Source: Streptomyces violens (GTDB lineage Bacteria > Actinomycetota > Actinomycetes > Streptomycetales > Streptomycetaceae). Taken from it: a stretch of DNA of 64,000 bases. A program made the position numbers and the translations under genes. Shown piece after piece: positions 8,892-17,689 of the stretch. Below the pieces are notes generated by a model, which did not search any database, was not told the origin of the DNA, and saw nothing but the letters and a program-made list of their open reading frames with translations. The first letter of the stretch is position 1; each line of letters opens with the position of its first letter. Location of the stretch: contig NZ_JOBH01000004.1 in assembly GCF_000717745.1 (NCBI RefSeq), positions 62,001-126,000 of the forward strand, written 5' to 3'.

Positions 8892-9293
8892 ATGGCGGTA
8901 CGTCGCCGGAGACGGCAGGGGTCGGAGCCGCTCTGGCTCGACGACGAGGCCGGCCGCCTGGTCCGTCCGTACACCGTCAGCAACGGACGGACCCGCCCTA
9001 CCGCGCACTTCGACCTGCTGACGATGGTGATCGCCACCGGCAAGCGGCCGGTGACGTGCCAGGGCCCGGACTACATGCAGGTCCTCGGTCTGTGCGGCGG
9101 CCCGGTCTCGGTGGCCGAGGTCGCCGCCCATATACGGCTGCCGGCGGTGGTCACCAAGGTGCTCCTCGCCGACCTCGTGGACTGCGGAGCCCTCACCGCC
9201 CGGGCCCCCGCGCAGAATCCGCAAGGCCCGTCGCACTGTACCGACCGAGCACTCCTGGAGGCGGTGCTGCATGGACTCCGACAGCGTCTTTGA
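8892..9293 (+). CDS. cvnC: DUF742 protein CvnC
   Basis: A 133-residue protein with the DUF742 features: an Arg-rich head, LVRPYTVSNGRTRPT, FDLLTMV, then a winged-helix-like segment in which MQVLGLCGGPVSVAEVAAHIRLPAVVTKVLLADLVDCG stands where a helix-turn-helix would be. DUF742 proteins are the third conserved member of conservons and bind the other Cvn components. Its 3' end overlaps cvnD by 23 nt, indicating translational coupling. Confidence 0.93.
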   Translation: MAVRRRRRQGSEPLWLDDEAGRLVRPYTVSNGRTRPTAHFDLLTMVIATGKRPVTCQGPDYMQVLGLCGGPVSVAEVAAHIRLPAVVTKVLLADLVDCGALTARAPAQNPQGPSHCTDRALLEAVLHGLRQRL

Positions 9294-9906
9294 AACGACC
9301 AGTACTTTTGAACCGTATGCGCCGGCCACCACCCCCGCCGGCGACCCCTTTCCGTCCGCCCTGAAGATCCTCGTCGCGGGCGGCTTCGGGGTCGGCAAGA
9401 CCACCTTCGTGGGCGCCGTCAGCGAGATCGAACCGCTGTGCACGGAAGAACTCCTCACCCAGGTCAGCATCGGCACCGACTGCCTGGACGGGGTCGAGGA
9501 GAAGACCACCACCACCGTCGCGATGGACTTCGGGCGGATCACCGTCAGCACCGACCATGTGCTGTACCTCTTCGGCACGCCCGGCCAGCAGCGCTTCTGG
9601 TTCATGTGGGACGAGCTGTCGGCCGGCGCGCTCGGCGCCGTGGTCCTCGCCGACACCCGGCGCCTGGAGGACTGCTTCTCCGCCGTCGACTTCTTCGAGC
9701 GCCGCGGCATTGAATTCATCGTCGCGGTCAACCAGTTCGACGGTTCCTTCCACTACGAACCGGACGAGGTGCGCGCCGCCATAGACCTCTCACCCAGCAC
9801 CCCGGTCGTGCTGTGCGACGCCCGGCACTGCAGTTCCGCGACCAACGTCCTGGTCTCCCTCGTCCAGCACCTTCTGACCCCCGCCTTCGCTACGGAGCTG
9901 CCATGA
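9271..9906 (+). CDS. cvnD: Conservon small GTPase CvnD
   Basis: A 211-residue P-loop GTPase. Walker A is GGFGVGKTT (about 37-45), the switch II equivalent of DTAGQ is FGTPGQQRF, and the base-recognition motif is NQFD; these match the Cvn/MglA-like branch rather than Ras-type proteins. Expected to cycle between GDP and GTP at the membrane in complex with CvnA-C. It starts inside cvnC and is followed by an overlapping GAF gene. Confidence 0.93.
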   Translation: MDSDSVFETTSTFEPYAPATTPAGDPFPSALKILVAGGFGVGKTTFVGAVSEIEPLCTEELLTQVSIGTDCLDGVEEKTTTTVAMDFGRITVSTDHVLYLFGTPGQQRFWFMWDELSAGALGAVVLADTRRLEDCFSAVDFFERRGIEFIVAVNQFDGSFHYEPDEVRAAIDLSPSTPVVLCDARHCSSATNVLVSLVQHLLTPAFATELP

Positions 9907-10511
9907 ACCGGCCCGCGTCCCGCCTGCCCGCACCCACCTACGACCCCACCCGGCACCTGCTGCTGACGCCCGACGACGACGAGGCGCCGGCGCGGGTCGC
10001 CCGGCTGCGTACGCTCGGCATCGGCGAGACACCGCTGCCCGCCTTCGACGACTTCGCGCGCAATCTCGCGCGGACCACCCAGGCCCCGTACGCCATGGTC
10101 AACTTCATCGACGAGCACCGGCAGTACTTCGCCGGGCTCTACACCCCTGCCGAGGAACAGGCGCCGGTCGAGCTGGGGCCCGCGCCGGCCAGCGCGCAGC
10201 CGGGCCGGGTGATGGCCCGCGACCACGGCTACTGCCCGCACGTCATCGTCCGTCGCAAGGCCCTGGTCCTGGAGGACGTCTGCGACTACCCGCGGTTCGC
10301 GGGCAATCCGGTCGTCGACGAGATCGGCATCCGGTCCTACCTCGGCGCGCCGCTGATCGACCGTACCGGCATGGCGCTCGGCACGGTCTGCGTCGTGGAC
10401 CTCGAACCGCGCCCGTGGGGCCGCGAGGGGCTGGAGACCATCAAGTCCATGGCGGCCCGTCTGGTCGACCAGATCCACCGGATGGAGCGGGAGCGGACGG
10501 ACGGGCTGTGA
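9903..10511 (+). CDS. GAF-domain protein at the end of the conservon
   Basis: A 202-residue cytoplasmic protein that is almost entirely one GAF domain: PYAMVNFIDEHRQYFAGLY at the start, DHGYCPHVIVRRKALVLEDV-DYPRFAGNP in the centre, and IRSYLGAPLIDRTGMALGTVCVVD at the end. Such a fifth gene occurs in a subset of conservons (others carry a cytochrome P450). ATG 9903 overlaps the cvnD stop in an ATGA arrangement, so it belongs to the operon. The Cys-Pro-His in the centre could bind a small ligand or haem, but this is speculative. A strong hairpin begins at its stop codon. Confidence 0.9.
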   Translation: MNRPASRLPAPTYDPTRHLLLTPDDDEAPARVARLRTLGIGETPLPAFDDFARNLARTTQAPYAMVNFIDEHRQYFAGLYTPAEEQAPVELGPAPASAQPGRVMARDHGYCPHVIVRRKALVLEDVCDYPRFAGNPVVDEIGIRSYLGAPLIDRTGMALGTVCVVDLEPRPWGREGLETIKSMAARLVDQIHRMERERTDGL

Positions 10512-10520
10512 GCCCGTCCG
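10498..10520. terminator. Terminator hairpin at the end of the conservon
   Basis: A perfect 10-bp stem, CGGACGGGCT (10498-10507) with AGCCCGTCCG (10511-10520), and a 3-nt loop that overlaps the TGA of the GAF gene. No T-run follows, as is usual in Streptomyces. Confidence 0.7.
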
Positions 10521-10523
10521 AGC

Positions 10524-10688
10524 TAGGTCGTGTCCGCAGAGTCCCGTCGTCCGCCCGGAGGGCGGGGCCCGCGGCGTCTGGTGCGTGCGATCGCAAGGCG
10601 GAGGGTCGTCCTCGTAGTGGGTCTACGTGGGCGATCCCGACAACGCAGCGCCCGTTGTGCGTGCTCTCCCGCAGTAAGTCCTGTGCTG
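10524..10688. repeat. Possible dispersed Streptomyces intergenic element
   Basis: Non-coding stretch between convergent genes beginning with GGTCGTGTCCGCAGAGTCCC. It contains a 6-bp hairpin CCGCCC/GGGCGG (10551-10565), a GCGATCGCAAGGCGGAGG block and a small CGTAG/CTACG hairpin. From memory, very similar sequences recur between genes in many Streptomyces genomes and look like a miniature element. Only one copy lies in this window and no clear terminal inverted repeat is intact. Confidence 0.35.
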
Positions 10689-11936
10689 TCACCCCGTGAG
10701 CAGGCCCGCTCCCGCGTACGCGTGGTGGTGGTCGCACTCCTCCGTCCGGTCCTCCGTACGGACCCGGTCCGAGAGCCGGCCGGACCATTCGCCTTGCGCT
10801 GTGCCCAGGGCCAGCTCGCCCAGCCGCAGCAGCTGGACGTCGGAGGTGCCGGCCGGCGCGAAGATGTGGTGCGCGTCCCGCAGATAGCGCTCCACCGGGC
10901 GGTCGGTGAACAGCCCGCACGCGGCGTGGATGTCCATCGCGTCGCGCGCCGACTCGATCGCCGACTCGACGTTGACGAGCTTGGCGTTCATCAGCTCCGC
11001 GTCGCAGTTCTCGCCCCGGTCCAGCAGATGCACCGCGTGGTACGCCGCGAGCCGCGCGGTCAGCAGCCTGGACTGGATCCGGCCCAGCTTGAGCTTGATG
11101 TTGGTCAGCGCGTGCAGCGGCTTGCCGTAGCGGTGCCGCTCCGCGCAGAACCGTGCGGTCTCCTCCAGGACCGCCTGGTGGATGCCGAGGGAGACGGCGG
11201 TGAGGTTCGGGCGGCCGTACAGCACGCTGGAGGAGTAGGCGACGGACAGCCCGTCGCCCTCCCGGCCGAGGAGGTTCGCCGCAGGGACCCGGCAGTTGTC
11301 GAAGAAGAGCTCGCCGAAGCTGAAGCCGTGCAGGCCCATCGTGGCGGCCTGCGGGCCGACCCGGAAGCCGGGGCGGTCGTGCTCGACGAGGAAGGCGGAC
11401 AGGCCGTGCGAGCCCTCGCCGGTGCGCACGACGACGCCGTGCAGATCACCGACGTGGCTGTTGCCGACGTATATTTTGCGGCCGTTGAGGATGTAGTCGT
11501 CCCCGTCGCGGACCGCGCTGCTGGACATGCCGAGCACATGGCCGCCGGAGTGCGGCTCGGTGACCGCGATGGTCGGCAGGCACTCGCCCGCGGCGATGGC
11601 GGGCAGCCAGGTCTTCTTCTGCTCCTCGCTGCCGAAGTGGATGATCTTCGCGACACCGAGCTGGGACGCCTGCACCATCGCGCCCATGGCGGCGCTGACC
11701 CGGGACAGCTCCTCGATGATCACTGTCTTCGCCAGGTGCCCGGCCCCCATGCCGCCATAACCGCGCTCGACGGTCGCGCCGATCCACCCCTGGCGGGCGA
11801 TCCGGCGCGACAGGGCATGGCAAACGGAACGGCTTGCCTCCATCTCTGCTATGCGGGGGCGTACTTCGCGCTCTGCGAAGTCGCGCACCCTGTGCCGGAG
11901 TGCCTCATGCCGCTGGTCGGTGAAGTAGCGATGCAA
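10689..11936 (-). CDS. Acyl-CoA dehydrogenase-like flavoprotein
   Basis: A 415-residue cytoplasmic protein of the acyl-CoA dehydrogenase superfamily. It shows the N-terminal helical domain, the FAD-contact strands (TIAVTEPHSGGHVLGM, GRKIYVGNSHVGDLH) and the C-terminal helical domain with RHRYGKPL. Where the common family has YEGTSEIQ with the catalytic glutamate, this protein has PAGTSDVQ, and no glutamate is evident at the isovaleryl-CoA dehydrogenase position either. It may therefore act on an unusual substrate or as a flavin-binding protein of specialised metabolism. The start at 11936 has GGAGGAGGG about 10 nt upstream. It stands alone, with a 460-nt lower-GC region in front of it. Confidence 0.8.
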   Translation of the reverse strand: MHRYFTDQRHEALRHRVRDFAEREVRPRIAEMEASRSVCHALSRRIARQGWIGATVERGYGGMGAGHLAKTVIIEELSRVSAAMGAMVQASQLGVAKIIHFGSEEQKKTWLPAIAAGECLPTIAVTEPHSGGHVLGMSSSAVRDGDDYILNGRKIYVGNSHVGDLHGVVVRTGEGSHGLSAFLVEHDRPGFRVGPQAATMGLHGFSFGELFFDNCRVPAANLLGREGDGLSVAYSSSVLYGRPNLTAVSLGIHQAVLEETARFCAERHRYGKPLHALTNIKLKLGRIQSRLLTARLAAYHAVHLLDRGENCDAELMNAKLVNVESAIESARDAMDIHAACGLFTDRPVERYLRDAHHIFAPAGTSDVQLLRLGELALGTAQGEWSGRLSDRVRTEDRTEECDHHHAYAGAGLLTG

Positions 11937-12398
11937 GACGAGCCCTCCTCCGCGATGCGTCCGTACTAGTTGCTCTGTGTCATCCGGTACGTGTCATTCC
12001 TCGATCGAATCCGGACAGTTGTTCTGCGGTTACCCCGAGTGCAATACCCGTTGGCATACCTGGTGCAGGACGCATAAAACCTCTACTCACCGCATTTATG
12101 CGAAGACATTGGAGTGCGCATTGATCCTTCACCACCCTGTGGGGGCGTCACATGCGGAAATGCAGAACTGAGGCAGGAGTGATCAGAGTTGCTCGCCGAG
12201 TGGGTACGTGTGACCGAATTTCATCGTGGTCTCATCACCCGCTGAAGGCGTAGCGCACGCACGTCCGCCACTCGTCCCGGCGGATCGAGGGCGGGTCAGG
12301 TGGCGGCGGGCGACGGTCTGCCGGTGCCGTACACCGGCGCACGCCGCCCGCGCCACCCGACGCCTCCCCCCACGTACGTCCGGTGGGCTTCCGTACGG
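11937..12398. other. Lower-GC intergenic stretch
   Basis: 462 nt between the start of the acyl-CoA dehydrogenase-like gene and the end of the amidohydrolase gene. The part 11960-12240 is near 50% GC, clearly below the flanking DNA, and contains GTGTCATCC and GTGTCATTC as a spaced direct repeat (about 11977-12000). A 64-codon open frame on the plus strand at 11977-12171 has no recognisable protein features. The stretch is most likely a promoter/regulatory region for the minus-strand gene at 11936. Confidence 0.5.
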
Positions 12399-15300
12399 TC
12401 AGTGCTCGGGCCCGCAGCAGGAGTCCCGCCGGAGCTGCCGGCCCACCGCCCGCCAGTCCTCCGCGCCGGCCGCCCGAGCCGTGCGCGGCCGGTCCGCCGT
12501 GAACGCACCCACCAGGTCCGCCTGTTCGTACAGCCGCCCGCCGCGCAGCACTCCCGTCGTGCGGACCAGCGTGTTGAAGTCGTCGAACGGATCGCCGTCC
12601 ACGAAAGTCAGGTCCGCGAGCCTGCCCTCCTCCAGCGTCCCCAGGTCCCGCTCCGCGCCGAACACCCGGGCCGGCAGCGCCGTCGCCGTGCGAAGCGTCT
12701 GCGCGACGGTCAGCCCGGCGCCGTGCAGCGCGCGCAGCGCCAGATGCAGCGAGAGCCCGATCGCCATCAGCGGCGCATCCGTACCCAGCGCGACCAGCCC
12801 GCCCTCCGCCAGCACCCGCCGGTAGAACGCCGTCTCCCGGGCCAGGTCCGCCAGCTCCTTCTCCGTCGGCCGGTGCGCCGCGTCCTCCTGGACCAGCGCC
12901 ACGTCCCACGGCGGCATCAGCGTTGTCACCCGCGGGTCGTCCGCGAGCCCCGGATCGGCCCCCAGCAGCACCCCCGCCGTGAAGGGCGTGGCGACCAGAT
13001 GGAAATCGGTCCCGGTGTAGATCTCGGCGACATCGCTGTACGTACGGGCCGCCGCCGACGTTGCCCGCCCGAACTCCAGCCGCTGCGTCGCCTGCAGATG
13101 GGTCGTCAGATCCTGACCCAGCTGCACGCCCGGCGTCAGCAGATGGCTGCCCGACCGCACCCCCAGCCGTTCGTGCGCGAACTCCGCCGCCTCCTGCATG
13201 ATCCAGCCCGGCGCCCGGACGTACGTCTTCACGAAGTCCCAGTCCAGCGCCGCACCCCGGGCCAGCGACCGGCGCAGCCCCGCGCGCGTCCGGTGCGCAC
13301 GCCCCATGCTGTACGCCACCCGCGCCCCGTCCAGCAGCTCCCCGCAGCTCAGCAGCCGCGGCCCGGCGAGCACCCCGGCGGCGACCGCCTCCCGCAGCCG
13401 CGCCTGCTCGTACGAGAAGCCGCCGAACGACACCGCCGTGGTGATCCCGTACGCCAGCTGCAGCGCGGTCTGCCGCCCGCCGTACGTCAACTGCCACGGA
13501 TGCGTATGCGAATCCCACAGGCCGGGGATCACCGTACGCTCGGAGGCGTCCACCCGATTCGCCGCACGGCGCCCGGCACGGTGCGGCGCGACCGCCGCAA
13601 CCCGCCCGTCCCGGATCACCACGTCCACGTCGTCCCGTACGCCTTCGCCCACGCCGTCCCAGAACCGGCCCGCGTGCACGACCGTGTCCGCCGTCGGCGC
13701 CCGCCGGTGATCCAGCCGCAGCGGTACCGTACGCGGCGTCCCGCCGGCCGCCGGCACCGTCCGCAGCCGCCCGGCCGAAAGGTAGAGCAGCGTACGGGAA
13801 TCACCCGACCAGGACGGATGGTCCGCCGCCTCCTCCGTGAGCTGCCGCGGCGCGCCGTCCGGCGTGCCGTCGGGCCGCACCGGCAGCAGCCACAGCGCGG
13901 ACTCGGCGACCAGCGCCAGCCACCGCCCGTCCGGCGACCACACCGGCCCGGAGTCGTACCGGTCGGAGAGCGACACATGCTCGTCGGCTGCATACAGCCG
14001 ACTGGCGCCCGTCGTCGTGTCCAGTACCCGGATGAGGTTGTAGCCCTCCCGGAAGCGCTGGTTGAGCCGGTTGCGGTCGCAGAGCGCGAGGTACCGGCCG
14101 TCCGGCGACCAACTGGGCCGCCCCGGCAGCCCGCCCGCACCGAGCGGCGCCGCCAGCTTCCGCTCCGTACCGGCGTCGAGGTCCCGCACCACGAGATTGC
14201 CCGACATGTCCAGCGCGGCCAGCCGCCGCCCGTCGGGGGAGAGCGCCGGTTGCACCCGGCCGCCCTCCGCGAGCACGCTCTCCTCACCCGTCGCCACGTC
14301 CCGGCGGCGCACCGCGTACAGCCCGTCCCGGTCGTCCGCGTACACCAGCGCCCGGCCGTCCCGGGTCCAGGACGGCGCCAGAAGGTAGCGCGTCGCGCCC
14401 GTCTTCACGATGCGGCGCGGCGCGCCACCCGAAGTGGGCGCCACCCACAGCCCGTTGAGCGCGGCGAAGGCGAAGCGGCGGCCGTCGGGGGAGAGCGCGG
14501 GCAGATGCACGCCGCGCACCGGGCGCGCACCGTCCCGCTCGAAGCCGTAGTCCTTGACCCGGTACCGCGGCCGCTCCACCGGCATCGCCGCGGTGAACGG
14601 AATGGCCTCGGCGGCGTCGGGCCGCTCCGGCCGTACGACGGTGAACCGCCCGCCCACGGTCAGCAGCAGCTCCTCGCGCGAGACCCAGCGCGGCGGCACC
14701 GGCATCACGTCGCCGTCGACCGGAACCGCCGCCCCGTCCACGACCAGCGTGCACGTGGGCCCCGGGGCCGGCGTGGTCCGCACGTAGGCGAGCCGCCCGG
14801 CGGGCGACAGCGCGGGCACCATGACCTGCGCGGCGGCCGTCTCGGTGTGCTCGATGACCACCGGCCCGCGGCCGTCCGCCGGTACGGACGCGACCGTACG
14901 GGACTCCAGCACGGCCCCCGCCATCCGCCCCCGTACGAACCAGATCCGCGCACCGTCCGGCGCCCACACCGGATCGAAGTCCTCCCACGCGCCGCCCTGG
15001 TGCGGACCGTCCTGGTCCGGCACCCCCGTGACCCGCGTCAGCTTCCCGCTCGCGAGCTCCAGCACCCAGATCCGGTACGGGCTGCCCGTCACCGGGTCGC
15101 CACCGCGCTCCGACGCGAACGCGATCCGCGTGCCGTCCGGCGACCAGGCGGGCCCCCGGTCGTCCCACGGCCCGTCCGTGACCTGGCGCAGCGCCGAGCC
15201 GTCCGGGGCCAGCGTCCAGATGTGGAAGCCGCCACCCTGGTACGCACAGACCGCCAGCCGCGAGCCGTCCGGGGAGAAGACCGGGCGGGTCGGCTCCAGG

Positions 15301-15581
15301 AGGGGCGGGGTGAGCGCCTTCGCCGTACCGCCCGAGCGCGGCACGGACCACAGCACGTTCTGGATCTCCGCGATCAGCCGCTCGCCATCGGGGGCGAGCG
15401 TGGCCGCGCCATTGGTGGCGGCCGTGAAGGAAAGGGTGTCGGCGGCGCGGGCGGCGGCCGGCACGGGCACGCCCACCAGGCCCACGGCGGCCGCGGCCGT
15501 CGCGGTGCCCTGCAGGAAGCGGCGGCGGGAGAAGGGTGAAGGGGCGGCGGTGGCGCCGGGGAAACTGTCCGTGGTGTCCAA
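12399..15581 (-). CDS. Tat-exported TolB-like beta-propeller/amidohydrolase fusion
   Basis: A 1060-residue secreted protein. TTG 15581 is chosen because TAGGAGG lies 4 nt upstream. A twin-arginine signal follows (SRRRFLQG at 18-25, hydrophobic core, ending VPAAARA). About 40-640 is a run of PD40/TolB-type blades with repeated LSPDGRR-A and WSPDG motifs. From about 660 an amidohydrolase domain begins: VIPGLWDSHTHPW carries the metal-binding His pair (H692, H694), and GTDAP near the end supplies a conserved Asp. The product is probably a cyclic amidase or dipeptidase-like hydrolase acting outside the cell. The fusion is known in Streptomyces, but its substrate is undefined. It is monocistronic and divergent from a lysophospholipase-like gene. 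Confidence 0.88.
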   Translation of the reverse strand: MDTTDSFPGATAAPSPFSRRRFLQGTATAAAAVGLVGVPVPAAARAADTLSFTAATNGAATLAPDGERLIAEIQNVLWSVPRSGGTAKALTPPLLEPTRPVFSPDGSRLAVCAYQGGGFHIWTLAPDGSALRQVTDGPWDDRGPAWSPDGTRIAFASERGGDPVTGSPYRIWVLELASGKLTRVTGVPDQDGPHQGGAWEDFDPVWAPDGARIWFVRGRMAGAVLESRTVASVPADGRGPVVIEHTETAAAQVMVPALSPAGRLAYVRTTPAPGPTCTLVVDGAAVPVDGDVMPVPPRWVSREELLLTVGGRFTVVRPERPDAAEAIPFTAAMPVERPRYRVKDYGFERDGARPVRGVHLPALSPDGRRFAFAALNGLWVAPTSGGAPRRIVKTGATRYLLAPSWTRDGRALVYADDRDGLYAVRRRDVATGEESVLAEGGRVQPALSPDGRRLAALDMSGNLVVRDLDAGTERKLAAPLGAGGLPGRPSWSPDGRYLALCDRNRLNQRFREGYNLIRVLDTTTGASRLYAADEHVSLSDRYDSGPVWSPDGRWLALVAESALWLLPVRPDGTPDGAPRQLTEEAADHPSWSGDSRTLLYLSAGRLRTVPAAGGTPRTVPLRLDHRRAPTADTVVHAGRFWDGVGEGVRDDVDVVIRDGRVAAVAPHRAGRRAANRVDASERTVIPGLWDSHTHPWQLTYGGRQTALQLAYGITTAVSFGGFSYEQARLREAVAAGVLAGPRLLSCGELLDGARVAYSMGRAHRTRAGLRRSLARGAALDWDFVKTYVRAPGWIMQEAAEFAHERLGVRSGSHLLTPGVQLGQDLTTHLQATQRLEFGRATSAAARTYSDVAEIYTGTDFHLVATPFTAGVLLGADPGLADDPRVTTLMPPWDVALVQEDAAHRPTEKELADLARETAFYRRVLAEGGLVALGTDAPLMAIGLSLHLALRALHGAGLTVAQTLRTATALPARVFGAERDLGTLEEGRLADLTFVDGDPFDDFNTLVRTTGVLRGGRLYEQADLVGAFTADRPRTARAAGAEDWRAVGRQLRRDSCCGPEH

Positions 15582-15758
15582 CGGTCCTCCTACGACAGGG
15601 GATACGTGTGGTGCACAACCGGTCAGGAACCCGCTGATCTTTCCACGCACTGGACCGGACTGGTCAACACCGCACGCGTCGCCCCTTGGCGCACACGGTC
15701 ACCGGAGGAGAAAGTGTCCTGGTCCGCCCACCCGCGTCAGCAGTCAGGAGACGACGCC

Positions 15759-16688
15759 ATGCAGCAGGACTTCCACGAGGCGCCCGACGGCACCCGAGTG
15801 GCCACCTACAGCTGGCTCCCCGAGAGTGGCCGCCCGCGCGCCCTCGTACAGATCGCGCACGGCGCCGCCGAACACGCCCGCCGCTACGACCGCTTCGCCC
15901 GCTTCCTGGTCGGGCACGGCTACGGCGTCCTCGCCTCCGACCACCGCGGGCACGGCGCCACCGCCGCGTCCACCGGCGGCCGCGGCGTCGTCGGCGAGGA
16001 CGCCTGGCGCCGCATCGTCGACGACCTCAGGGCCATCGGCGACACGGCGCGCGGACTGCATCCCGGCGTGCCCTTCGTGCTGCTCGGCCACAGCATGGGC
16101 TCGATGCTCGCCCGCGACTACGCCCAGGAGTACGCCGACGGGCTGGCCGGACTGATCCTCTCCGGCACCTTCCGCACGCTGCCCGGCGCCGAGATCGAGG
16201 GCTCGATCGGCGCGTTGGAGGCCGAGGCGGCGGAGCGCGGCCGCACCGCGCTCTCCGACTTCATCCCGCGCCTCTTCGGCTCGTTCAACGACCCTTATCC
16301 GCACCGCACCGGCTTCGAGTGGCTCTCCCGGGACGAGGCCGAGGTCGACGCCTACGTGGCCGACGAGGACTGCGGCTTCCCCTTCTGCGCCGGGCTCGCG
16401 CTGGACTGGGTACGTGCGGCCCGCAAGGTCAACGACCCGGCCAACCTGGCCCGCACGCCCCGCGACCTGCCCGTCCACCTCGCCGTCGGCGACCAGGACC
16501 CCTGCAACCAGCGGATGACGCTCGTCTATGAACTCCTGGAGGACTTCCGCTACCTGGGCACCGAGGACCTGACCTGGAAGGCGTACCCCAACGCCCGCCA
16601 CGAGATCCTCAACGAGACGAACCGGGAGGAGGTGCAGCGGGACTTGCTGGGGTGGCTGGAGAAGCACATTGTCAGTGGCGGCCGCTAG
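15759..16688 (+). CDS. Alpha/beta hydrolase (monoacylglycerol lipase-like)
   Basis: A 309-residue cytoplasmic serine hydrolase of the Hydrolase_4/lysophospholipase group. HGAAEHARRY is the oxyanion-region motif, LGHSMGS carries the nucleophile, VGDQDP the acid, and ARHEILNE the catalytic histidine, in the expected order and spacing. It is predicted to release fatty acid from monoacylglycerol or lysophospholipid. ATG 15759 follows TCAGGAG by 8 nt. The gene is separated by 177 nt from the divergent amidohydrolase and converges on the transketolase pair. Confidence 0.88.
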   Translation: MQQDFHEAPDGTRVATYSWLPESGRPRALVQIAHGAAEHARRYDRFARFLVGHGYGVLASDHRGHGATAASTGGRGVVGEDAWRRIVDDLRAIGDTARGLHPGVPFVLLGHSMGSMLARDYAQEYADGLAGLILSGTFRTLPGAEIEGSIGALEAEAAERGRTALSDFIPRLFGSFNDPYPHRTGFEWLSRDEAEVDAYVADEDCGFPFCAGLALDWVRAARKVNDPANLARTPRDLPVHLAVGDQDPCNQRMTLVYELLEDFRYLGTEDLTWKAYPNARHEILNETNREEVQRDLLGWLEKHIVSGGR

Positions 16689-16783
16689 CTTGAGGAGTGT
16701 GTGGCGGCGGTGGGGGAGGGGCCCTCGTCACTGAACGGGGAGAGGGAGGGGCCCTGCCCAGGGACGCGCGCGCCGGCTCCCGA

Positions 16784-17686
16784 TCACCCCCCGAAGAACC
16801 CCGCGATCCGCCCCCGCAGCGACGCCGCATCCAGCCCCTGCGCAGCCAGATGCGCCGCCATGTCCCCGTAACGCCGCAGTTCCTGCCGCCGTACACCGAG
16901 GCCCAGCACGCGGTGCGGGGTGTCCTGCAGCGCCTCGCCCGCGGACGCCGCCGACGTGCCCGCCAGATACGGCTCGACCAGTACGACGTCGGCGGCGTCC
17001 GCCGCCCCGATCGCCGCCCGCAGCGCCGCGCCGTCGAAGGGCCGTACGGTCGTCGCGTACAGCACCGTGACGTCCAGCCCCTCGGTCGCCGCCAGCACAC
17101 CGTCCAGCATCGGCCCGACCGCGATGACGGTCCCCGCCCGCCCCTCGCGCACCGTCAGGAACCGCCGGCCGTCCACCGCCCGCGCCGCCTCGTTGGTCTG
17201 CAGGGACAGCCGTACGTACACCTTGTCGTCGCCGGCCGCCGCGGCGTGCCGCAGCAGCGCCTCCGCCTCGTCCGGATGCCCCGGCACATGCACGGTCCAC
17301 CCGTCGAGCGTGTCCATCAGCGCCACATCCCCCGGCGCCATATGGGTGAAGCCCCCCGCCGGCCAGTCGTACGACCCACCAGCACTGACCAGCACTCCAC
17401 CCACTCCCTGATGCCCGAAGTCCAGCTTCACCTGCTCGAAGGGCCGCTCGACCAGGAAGCTGGCGAAGGTGTGCACGATCGGACGCATCCCGGTCAACGC
17501 CAGCCCGCCGCCCACGCCGACGAGCAGCTGCTCCCGGATACCGACGTTCACGACGCGGTCCGGGTGCCGGTCCATCGCCGCCCGGAAGCCGTCCACGCCG
17601 ATCTCGGCGAGCACGACGGCCAGCCGCGGATCGTCGTCCAGCAGTCGCGAGGTGACCGTGGCGAAGCGTTCCCGCATGGTGTCCAT
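16784..17686 (-). CDS. Transketolase-like C-terminal subunit
   Basis: A 300-residue protein corresponding to the pyrimidine-binding and C-terminal domains of transketolase. VNVGIREQLLVGVGGGLALTG holds the catalytic-region glutamate that activates thiamin diphosphate, followed by PIVHTFASFLVERPFEQVKLDFGHQGVGG and SAGGSYDWPAGGFTHMAPGD. It is the second gene of a two-gene unit, 3 nt after the N-terminal subunit, and the two should form a heteromeric thiamin-dependent enzyme. Split transketolases act in pentose phosphate or in specialised ketose metabolism; the substrate is not evident here. Confidence 0.9.
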   Translation of the reverse strand: MDTMRERFATVTSRLLDDDPRLAVVLAEIGVDGFRAAMDRHPDRVVNVGIREQLLVGVGGGLALTGMRPIVHTFASFLVERPFEQVKLDFGHQGVGGVLVSAGGSYDWPAGGFTHMAPGDVALMDTLDGWTVHVPGHPDEAEALLRHAAAAGDDKVYVRLSLQTNEAARAVDGRRFLTVREGRAGTVIAVGPMLDGVLAATEGLDVTVLYATTVRPFDGAALRAAIGAADAADVVLVEPYLAGTSAASAGEALQDTPHRVLGLGVRRQELRRYGDMAAHLAAQGLDAASLRGRIAGFFGG

Positions 17687-17689
17687 GGC

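Noticed and set aside
11977..12171. 64-codon plus-strand open frame in the low-GC gap
   Set aside because: No ribosome-binding site, no hydrophobic or domain pattern, and codon use unlike neighbouring genes. Treated as non-coding.
12300..15539. Long open frame on the plus strand opposite the amidohydrolase
   Set aside because: Arg/Pro/Gln-rich product with no start signal; typical antisense shadow of a GC-rich gene.
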